Shown: in pieces, positions 56,497 through 64,000 of the stretch
Position numbering within the stretch: position 1 is the stretch's first letter
Layout: each line of letters begins with the position of its first letter
Assembly (NCBI GenBank): GCA_030374805.1
Contig: JARGSG010000194.1
Location: 186,001-250,000, forward strand
Length of the DNA stretch: 64,000 nucleotides
DNA from: Gracilaria gracilis
Lineage: Eukaryota; Rhodophyta; Florideophyceae; Gracilariales; Gracilariaceae
Reading direction: 5' to 3'
Translations under genes and position numbers: made by a program
The notes under the pieces: generated by a model
Seen by the model: only the letters and a program-made list of their open reading frames with translations
Databases searched by the model: none
Told to the model about the DNA's origin: nothing

Positions 56497-56502
56497 TTTT
56501 TC
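56437..56502 (-). promoter_or_regulatory. candidate -1 frameshift signal, gag-pol junction of element 3
   Basis: Heptamer G_AAA_AAC (56502-56496) followed by the Gag TAA. Hairpin 1 is unchanged. Hairpin 2 has GGGTGTCTT against AAGACGCCC, so a C-G pair has become a U-G pair and the stem is retained. Confidence 0.58.
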
Positions 56503-58601
56503 GGAGATGAAATCGCCTGATGCGGGCGATTTCCCTCCGCGGAAACTACCTGATTCCCGTTTACCGGTTCGCGACGCTGAGCCTGAAAGTTATTCTGCGC
56601 GAAGGGAGGGCTACCATGCATGGTTCCAGCAGCTCCCTGAAGGGCCAACGAATGCTTAGCGCCTTCATAGGATGTTCTGGGGAGCCGTACCTGTTCTTCG
56701 GGCGTCAGGGACTCAAACTGAGTGACGATCTTCAACCTATCCCGTGCCGGGACCGTGCACTGCGGTGAGATATGACTAAATTCATAACATTCGTAGCAGA
56801 TCACTGCGGTTGAACCATCGGTGGGACGCGCTATAACACGACTTTGCTGGGTGCTATCCCTCCATCCCGGGCGAGTTGTCCTCATCATGCGACCTCCATA
56901 GGGTATCGGTGCTGCCGGAACTTGGCGGTGCTGAACATACAGGGCTGGATCGCATTCCGTAAACGGCACCGTGGTTGACCGCAATTCCGAGGTGGCAATT
57001 GAAGTGCCGATAGAACTCGGATTACTACCTATGAGGTGCACGTTATCCATGTCCATAGTGGCTTCATTCCCATATGAAAGGGGCAGAGAAGAGTCAAAAT
57101 TGTTGGCAAACAGTACCTTACGAGGCTTCGATTTGGAGGGACGCCGAGCTCGAAGCGCATCCCCTTCAGCCTGGGCGAACTGTACCAATTCCAAATAGGT
57201 TATCTTCCGATTCTCCTCTCGATACCGGGCTGCAAGTGCCCGAATCGCGGGATATAACTCATCGACAAACATCGCATATCTCTCCTGTGAAGGATGAACA
57301 TTACCACAGCGGTGGAAAGCCTTATTCAGGCGCGTTAAATAAACCGTTTCTGTTCCTTCCGGATGTTGCTTCAGTTCCCTAAGAGCCGACGTAGCCTGTT
57401 GAATGGCATGAACAGTAGCGTATGACCTAAAGAGGTAGTGAACCGCTTCGGGCCAACAAGTAACGCCGCCTTCGGAGGCTCTAGACGATCCAAGGATGGA
57501 ATTAAACTGGTTTTGAGCCTGAACTTTCAGGTAGTAGGGGAGGGCAACATATGTCTGTCCCTCCGTCATTCCAAGAATATCGGCTTCATGAACGATCCTA
57601 GAGAGAAACTCCAGCACCCTGATGGGGTCTTCTCCTGTAAACTCGCGACTCTTGAGTGTCACGCTGAGCTTACGGATGTGGGCCCTCACCTTTTCGGTAC
57701 TTCTAGAGGTTCTCTTCCCTTCGGACTTCTGTAACCGATAGTAACGGTACGATAACAACTTCCGATAAAGTGGATTCGTAGGCTTCAACTCCTTAAGGCC
57801 AGGACACTTAGCTCCCTTCTCCCGGGTACGAATTGCACCTTGAGAGGTAAACGTGGCCCTTGAACGGGACGATCGAGAATGTCGACGACGACTACCTTTC
57901 GAGGCAACGGACGATGACGACGACGACGATGACCAGCTGTCCGAGCTGTCAGAGTCAGATTAAGATTCAGACGAATCCACGTGGTGGCGAAACTCTTTTG
58001 AGGGCTTGCGATGGCTCTTCTTATCAGAATGATGAACGAAATCTTTCGAAACAGACTTCTCCCGTGGAGGGACTTCTACTTCTTCATCCATCCTAATAAT
58101 GGCTTCGAGGGTACCCAGACGAGCGTGAATTCGATCCGTTGTGGCACGGAACTCTTCCACTGTCCGATGAAAGGCCTCCACGAAACCCTGTGGGGAACCA
58201 AAGCACTCCAGAATTGAGTTCATTTCCTGTCTTAGGAGCTGGATTTCTCCCGAAACATCTCTCATTTGAGCGTCTTTCACTTCCTCGCGAAGCGATTCGA
58301 CTTCATTTTTGAGTGCAGCTTGAGAGCTAGCTCTTACCGCGCTCTGGGCCTCAAGCATGCGGACTTGAGTATCCAATTCGGATAATACTACGTCACTTGC
58401 CCCAGCAGCGGATGACGGTTCTTTCAGAGGAATGGAAGTGTGCCCGGCCAGTGGGGCATCGGACGTCTTCGACGGTTGTTTCCGGCTCCCGGATTTCTCC
58501 TCCTTCACCGGTAGCGGTTCAAGAACTGACCGCGCTTGCGGGGGTAAACCAGAACCGACAGAACGGGCCTTGGACGCACTTGGCCGTTTTCCGGATCCCA
58601 T
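56493..58601 (-). pseudogene. gag: Gag of element 3, single in-frame stop
   Basis: Same 700-residue layout as the intact Gag at 2406-4508, starting MGSGKRPSASK. The only lesion seen is TAA at 57960-57962 in the Ser/Asp-rich linker. The coiled coil before it and the capsid-like region plus CCHC knuckle after it are open (57960-58601 and 56493-57788 in one frame). Confidence 0.9.
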
Positions 58602-58726
58602 TCCAGTGACAGAAACAAACCCAAGCGAGGAAACAACTTCAAAAAGAACAACAAACTTCTAGTTTCGAACTCTTATGAGTACGACCTCAATTACAGTTCC
58701 TTTTCAGGCTCTAGTTTACTGGACTC

Positions 58727-58744
58727 TTCTAAGTCGGAAGACCA
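58727..58744 (-). other. primer-binding site of element 3
   Basis: TGGTCTTCCGACTTAGAA, one mismatch from the PBS of elements 2 and 4, three bases inside the LTR. Confidence 0.82.
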
Positions 58745-58747
58745 GAA

Positions 58748-58894
58748 TGTAGAGTAAACCCCAAAGAGGGTACGTGTCCACCAGGGTGTCCGAGTCCTGC
58801 TCCCACAAAAGGGCGAACTCAGAAGTAGAGCCCTCTGCCCGTGCGCGTGCCGCATGGCAGCCGGGTGTAAACCAGAGACGGTACTGGAATAACC
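58748..58894 (-). repeat. 5' LTR of element 3, 147-bp remnant
   Basis: Ends CTCTACA on the minus strand and matches other LTRs up to AATAACC at 58894, where the LTR of element 4 starts. The rest of the LTR should reappear on the far side of element 4. Confidence 0.9.
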
Positions 58895-59745
58895 TGAAGG
58901 ACAAGACTCCTTGGAGGCGATTTGAGGTACTTAGTTAATTTCCGCATCATGCGTTAGTAGATATATATGAGCTACACCGCTATTAGCGTGTCGCCTCGCT
59001 GAGGTAATTTCCACACATGTACACGTGGATTGCACGGCTCGAGGCGCTGCTTAGCGGGTGTGACTAGCACACGTGTAGCACGGATATGCCGGAGGCAGTG
59101 CACCCAGCATTGCTGTATTTACTCAGACATTATATAGATTATTTTTGCCGGGCGCACCCACTGTCAGTGGTGCGCCGAGCTCAGTACTTAGAGGGTTGAG
59201 CATCGCTCTCCCAAGTAAATTGCCCCTTGCTAAGCAAGGGCTTTTGGCTCTAACTATCACGCCTTCGCGGACTGTTCACCTCCAAGTGGAGTGACGACCG
59301 CGTTGTTCACGTATAGTTACCCACCCTTGTGACGCTCAGAGTATAACCACTATTTGTGTGTCTCGTTCCGACCTATTGTCGTATACTCGCACCTGTATTG
59401 GGTTTGCTTTACTCTTTCTTTTTCCCCCACTCTGGTGGCTTGCCTTCTCCCCTTTTTGGGTTTGCCTTTTTGCCCTGTTCGCAGTGGCCCGTTTCCGACA
59501 CCTTGTCGTTGCCGTGCTACTCTCTTTCGAGGACTCATCTCGTGACCGTGTGAACACGTGGATCTCTACCGACTACTAACCAGCCTCACGCTCCGACGCT
59601 TGTCGTGGTGGTTTGACCTCGGATTTACACCCGGCTTAGCTGTGTCATTCCCGGAGTGCTCCGTTCGCTGTGCTGCCCTGTCGAGGGGAAGATTCCGAAC
59701 GTCTTCGTGAGCTTGCGCTTTTCCCGCCAAAGGCGTTGCTCCACA
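58895..59745 (+). repeat. 5' LTR of element 4 (851 bp)
   Basis: Starts TGAAGGACAAGAC where the element 3 LTR breaks off and ends GCTCCACA two bases before the PBS. It contains ATATATATGA at 58961-58970 as a likely TATA box. Small overlapping frames at 59336-59580 on both strands lie wholly inside the LTR and are not counted as genes. Confidence 0.8.
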
Positions 59746-59747
59746 AG

Positions 59748-59765
59748 TGGTCTCCCGACTTAGAA
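59748..59765 (+). other. primer-binding site of element 4
   Basis: TGGTCTCCCGACTTAGAA, identical to element 2 in spite of an unrelated LTR. Confidence 0.87.
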
Positions 59766-59906
59766 ACGATTAGTTCTTGTCGAAAGATTCACTCGTGAAT
59801 TCACTCGTTGCGAGGTTAGTTCTTTTGCCCTTGTCTCCATTTGGAAGTTCACTGGGAGTCCCAGCCAATTGGCTCTCGATTATCCCGTTGTACGGTTGTT
59901 CTGGTC

Positions 59907-62030
59907 ATGACGCTGTCAGATCGTCCGAAGACACGCAGTCAGACTAGAAGATCGGATCCGCCACTTCCGTCACGGATCCTCACCCGTTCACGGTCCCGGA
60001 CCGAAGGGATTCCGGCTACTGAAGCTGTGCAGACGACCACTCGACTTCCGCCCACGTCGTTGATCAACCCTCATCGAGGTGATGGACCGGCTCCTGCCGT
60101 TGCTGGTCCCGCTCCTATCGTAGGAGGTACGGTCCCTTCCGTAGCTCCCACTCCGGAGGCACCTCTGAGGGCTACTGTCAATGACACCCTCCACTTAACT
60201 GTGGAAGAGCAGCTCCGCTCTACGCGGGCTGCCCATGCTACCCTTGCTAAGGAGTTGTCGCTACTTCGAAAGAAAGTGGATGACACTGCTTTGCAGGACT
60301 TTTCTGAGGATCTCCGCGTATTGCGTGGTGATGTCAACTCCATCTTGGAAGCTTTCGGAGGACCCGCTAATTTCGTGGAGGACGTGGCTGAGAAGTTTAC
60401 TCGCCTCCGCGCCCGTCTAGAAACGGTGGAACAAACCGTCCTGGTTGGAGCCAATCGCACGGCTGAGCCGGTTGCTGTTTCACACCGTGACAAGAAGGTC
60501 AGTGGATCCAAAGCACGCAGAGAGCGGAAGAACTACGACTCTGATTCGTCAGCATCTTCTCTTTCTTCTCGCCGGTCAACCGGGTCTGACTCGTCCGACT
60601 CGTGGGTAGAAGAAGCCCCTCGTGAGCGTTCGTCACGCTCAAAGCGGTCATCAGCCACCCAAGGTGTGATACGCGCCCGCTCGAAGGGAAGGAAGCACTC
60701 TGGATTAAAAGAGTTGAAGCCTACCAATCTGCTCTACAAGAAGCTGTTGTCATACTGGTATTACCGTTTGGAGGACTCCTAATTGGATAGAACTCCCCGT
60801 GGGACGGGAAAGGTCAAAGACTGTATCAAACGGATGCAGCTGTCGCTTCGTAATCAACTGTTTGCAGGCGATGATCCCATCTTGGTGTTGGATTTCCTAT
60901 CACGCTTTGTAGCGGAAGCCGACATCCTTGGGATGAATGAAGGACAGGCGTTTGTCGCGCTGCCCTATTTTCTACGCGGACTTGCGGAAGATCAGTACAA
61001 CTCTGTAAGAGGTTCATCTCGCGCCTCAGAAGGAGGGGTTACTTGCTGGCCGGAAGCAGTTCAGTATCTACTGAGGTCCTATGCCACTGGCACCGCCATC
61101 CAGTCGGCTATCCTCGCTCTGAGAGACACCAAACAACGCCCCGGCGAAACGGAAACCGATTACTCGGTGCGCCTGAATAAGGCCTTCCACCGATGTGGCA
61201 ATGTTTATTCCGCTCAAGATCGTTGTACCATGTTCGTTGATGGACTAGACCCGGCTATACGGACCCTAGTGGCCCGTCGCCGTGAAGAAAACCGTAAGAC
61301 TACGTACTTGGAACTGGTGCAGTAGGCACGCGCCGAAGGCGATGCACTACGAGCACGAGTCCCGGGTACCCGGTTGAAGTCCGCAAAAGCGTTGATGTTG
61401 GAATCGGGAACCTCGTCGGCATCAATGCTGGCTGAGGCACACTCCAATAAAGAGTATGATCAGGTGCACTTTGCCCGTAGCGACGTGCTTTCAATCCCGA
61501 CAACGGAGCTTCCCTCAACCACGGATGCCTCGTTTCAAACGGCTCCGGACGGTACACTGCTGTATGCAGATTCGAACCGAGTTCGACCGCCTCGACTGTC
61601 ATATGAGAACGGTGGAACCCGGGTTTCACGGTCTGGCTGGCAAGCTTCCCGCCCAGCGGTGCGATTCTCGAATACTCGGAACGTCAATGCCATTGTTGGA
61701 TTGATCTGTCACCTCTGCTATACGCGAGGGCATACTTCTCCGCAGTGCGTTTTAACCATGCGTGAGTAGGCACAAGTCATTTCCAACTACGAATCATTCT
61801 CACCTGAGGAGAAGGCTTCCGTTCCGATGGCATCGTACATCCGCGCGAAGATGGATATTCCACGCACAATTGCGGCTCCGATTGCCCAGAACATGGTTAC
61901 CTCTCACCCCCGTACCCCTCTCGAGAGAAATTCAACCGCTACTGCGGACGCTTCTGCCACTGGTGTCCAGGCATCAATGGTTCAGAATACTGAACACACG
62001 CCTCAGGCGGAATCTGCTCAGAAAAACTAA
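59907..62030 (+). pseudogene. gag: Gag of element 4, three in-frame stops
   Basis: Starts at ATG 59907 (MTLSDRPKTRSQ). It follows the plan of the other Gags: Pro-rich start, coiled coil (about 60100-60450), Ser/Asp stretch, then LKPTNLLYKKLLSYWYYRL, the capsid-like region with VTCWPEAVQYLLRSYA, and a zinc knuckle CHLCYTRGHTSPQC. Stops are TAA at 60780-60782, TAG at 61323-61325 and TAG at 61767-61769, all in one frame with no indel. The final TAA at 62028-62030 overlaps the frameshift site. Confidence 0.88.
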
Positions 62031-62086
62031 TTGTGGGAGTCTCCTCTCTTAGAGGGGCGCTCTCAGAGTTGAGGCTGAAGGCGCCC
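62021..62086 (+). promoter_or_regulatory. candidate -1 frameshift signal, gag-pol junction of element 4
   Basis: Heptamer G_AAA_AAC (62021-62027) and the Gag TAA are conserved. Hairpin 1 is now CCTCT/AGAGG (62043-62047, 62051-62055) and hairpin 2 GGGCGC/GCGCCC (62055-62060, 62081-62086). Both arms have changed together relative to elements 1-3. The Pol ATG is replaced by GTG. Confidence 0.62.
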
Positions 62087-64000
62087 GAGGCGTCCCTGCC
62101 TCGCTCCCAGGTCCGAATCCTCTCGAGGAAACAGGCCGTCGAAGACGTGAACTCAGAACACCTTGGTGTTCTTCGTCGACCGTGGATACGGGTAAGAAAT
62201 AACCGGTTCCCGGATAGAGTTATGGTGATGGCCAAACGCAATTACAAGGTCTATGCAGACCTTGGCCTTTCACCCCAGTTTATGGTGCGTTATCTCACTG
62301 TATTAGATACAGGCGCAGGTCCGAACTTCATTGTTGAGACAGCATTGCCACCCGCCTTGCGGTCACACATTCGCCGTGGCGACATTCGTGACGTCGCTGA
62401 CGCGAATAACAACCCGTTGTCAACGGTAGGATACATCGAGTTGGTAATCCGCTTGGGCTCATGCGTGGTGAAGCTCGACTTTGTCGTTTGTCGGTCCCCG
62501 GCCGCCCCAGTCATTTTGGGTTGTGACTTTTGCGACCGCTTTGTCGATGCCATTAGGCCCCGCCAGAGGCGTGTTGAAATGGAAGATGGTTCGTCCGTGC
62601 CGATTGTTCGTCGTCCTTTGAGGCATGCCTCCAAGAAGCACGTACCTCTACCTGCGGCGCAGGAAGCACCACCGAGTTCTCGGGAATCTACGAAGCTTCG
62701 TGTTGCCTCCGCGACACGCGTTTCTCCAGAGTCTCAAGTCTGGGTACAGGTGAATTCCCATCAACACGGTTTACGAATCGTCCAGCCATTGCCGTCGTTG
62801 TATGATAAATACTCTCTTGCCATTGCTAATGGAGTGGTCCATATGGAACCGGATAATCCGTTTTACGTGTTGATAGCCAATCTAGGCAAAACAACCCAGT
62901 ATCTGGTGAAAAACCAAGTGATTGGCTCGGTCATGCCGCATCCAACTGCGTTCATACCGACGAAGATGACTTCTGCCGATGTGCTCGGAATCGTTCACTC
63001 TAAGGAGGGGGAGGAGTCAGAATCTCATTCGTCTCCGTCGCCGAGTCTCTCGGGTCAGCAGCCTGTTAAGACAGAGAAGACAAGCGTTCCAACGAGTTAC
63101 GACCAATTGGACCCAGTAAGAGAATTGGAAGAACTCGACCTCGGACATGTTCCAGAGACACACCGCAAACGACTGCGCGATATGCTTCGTGAATTCACCA
63201 CAATGTGGGATGGTTCTCTCGGAGAAATAAATACCACGGAACACCGGATTGATCTCCTTCCCAACTCTCGGCCAGTAGCCCAACATCCGTACAGGGCGGG
63301 GCCCAAGGCCAGAGAAGAAGAGCAATTTCAGGTAGACAAGATGCTCCTTGCAGGAGTCATAGAACCGGCACATTCGCCGTGGGCATCACCAGTGGTACTG
63401 GCTCCGAAACCGGATGGTTCCTGGCGCTTCTGTATCGATTATCGTCGTCTAAACGCTCCTACCGTCAAGGACGTGTACCCTATTCCACGTATGGATGAAT
63501 ACATCGATTCTCTCGGAAATGCTACCGTATGCACGGCATTGGATGCTAACTGGGGATACTGGCAAGTTCCAGTGAGAAAGGAGGATCAGGACAAGACAGC
63601 GTTTGTCTGCCACTCTGGCCTCTACCGTTTTAAACGGATGCCCTTTGGGTTAACCAATGCTCCCGCTACTTTTCAGCGTGCTATTGATATCCTACTGGCC
63701 CGCTTCAAGTGGCGTACTTGTCTCGTCTACCTTGACGACGTCATTGTATTCTCAGATAATCTGGATGATCACCTCACACATGTGAGAGACATAATGGCCA
63801 CGTTACGGGACGCCGGAGTGACACTCAAGCTGAGGAAATGCGAATTCTTCACGGATACAGTCAAGTATTTGGGTCACATAATCCGTCCAGGACGTGTCGT
63901 AATCGAGGAAGCTCGTGTGAAGTCGCCGAAACAGGCCACAGAACCGACTACCCAGACCGAACTGAGATCCTTTCTAGGATTAGTCAACGTCTATAGACGG
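62027..64000 (+). CDS. pol: Pol of element 4: protease and reverse transcriptase, open to the window edge
   Basis: An uninterrupted frame of about 658 codons, entered by -1 frameshift at the Gag stop. The first in-frame ATG is at 62222. Protease has LTVLDTGAGPNF, with the DTGA active site, and VILGCDFCDRF. After a variable linker the RT domain shows LDLGHVPETHRKRLRDML, FCIDYRRLNAPTVKDVYPIPRMDEY, FGLTNAPATFQRAIDILLARFK and YLDDVIVFSDN, with all catalytic aspartates. It then reaches the start of the RNase H linker (ELRSFLGLVNVYRR). No lesion is visible, unlike elements 1-3. The remaining RNase H and integrase lie beyond 64000. Whether the whole gene is active cannot be judged. Confidence 0.88.

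Larger units (their letters stand above)
47784..58894 (-). mobile_element. Ty3/gypsy chromovirus-type element 3, chimeric, 5' LTR cut by element 4
   Basis: Minus strand, same organisation as element 2. It has a full 3' LTR on the left, an antisense gene remnant, an intact chromodomain ORF, Pol with several indels, and Gag with a single stop. Only the last 147 bp of its 5' LTR remain before element 4 begins. The 3' LTR flank is GGAAT on the element's strand, the same as the 5' flank of element 2. Confidence 0.92.
58895..64000 (+). mobile_element. Ty3/gypsy element 4, different family, 5' part, nested in element 3
   Basis: LTR, PBS, Gag and the start of Pol. The proteins are clearly related to elements 1-3 but strongly diverged, and the LTR has no similarity beyond a TATA block. 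The element interrupts the element 3 LTR and is therefore the younger insertion. Gag has three stops; the visible Pol has none. Confidence 0.9.

Noticed and set aside
1-64000. CRISPR arrays, bacterial operons, ribosome binding sites, rRNA genes
   Set aside because: None seen. Regular spacer-repeat structure is absent and gene structure is eukaryotic and transposon-like.

Overview
This is a transposon-dominated stretch of a eukaryotic nuclear genome. It holds no bacterial operons, no rRNA or convincing tRNA genes and no CRISPR array. The apparent host genes are short and intronless, with TATA boxes about 115-120 bp upstream of their ATG. Together with chromovirus-type Ty3/gypsy elements, a PIF/Harbinger element, a Mutator-like element carrying a Ulp1-type protease, and a pogo-like transposase, this fits a TE-rich, intron-poor alga. 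A florideophyte red alga such as Chondrus is my best guess, but nothing in the sequence proves it.

Layout. 1-5648: 5' part of a minus-strand Ty3/gypsy element (element 1) with an intact Gag. 5649-12310: a segmental-duplication unit (A) with a small secreted cysteine-containing protein gene (copy 1) and a divergent ankyrin-repeat gene, then a scrap of the next unit. 13078-17248: a PIF/Harbinger element with TTA target duplications, a once-frameshifted transposase and an intact convergent NAM/Myb-like accessory gene. 17510-18401: secreted-protein copy 2, its upstream region interrupted by a 5.8-kb Mutator-like element (18402-24182) with a perfect 9-bp target duplication. 24370-25440: a degenerate tandem array. 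26225-33290: units B and C, with secreted-protein copies 3 and 4, a remnant of the ankyrin gene, and a 1.16-kb foldback element in B.

34760-58894 is the most interesting part. Two approximately 11-12 kb gypsy elements (2 and 3) lie head-on around an 871-bp piece of a pogo-like transposase gene, forming a near-palindrome of about 24 kb. The missing C-terminus of that gene lies on the opposite strand beyond the far LTR of element 2. The shared 5-bp flank and shared LTR variants show that elements 2 and 3 are reciprocal chimeras, created when two inverted copies inserted in one pogo gene recombined and inverted the DNA between them. Element 4 (58895 to the edge) is a different family with an unrelated LTR, the same primer-binding site and an open protease-RT frame. 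It is inserted in the 5' LTR of element 3.

The gypsy elements share an unusual plan: LTR, PBS, Gag, a candidate -1 frameshift signal with two hairpins at the Gag stop, Pol ending at a conserved stop, a separate chromodomain ORF, a long antisense gene of unknown function, polypurine tract, LTR. No element in the window is fully intact.
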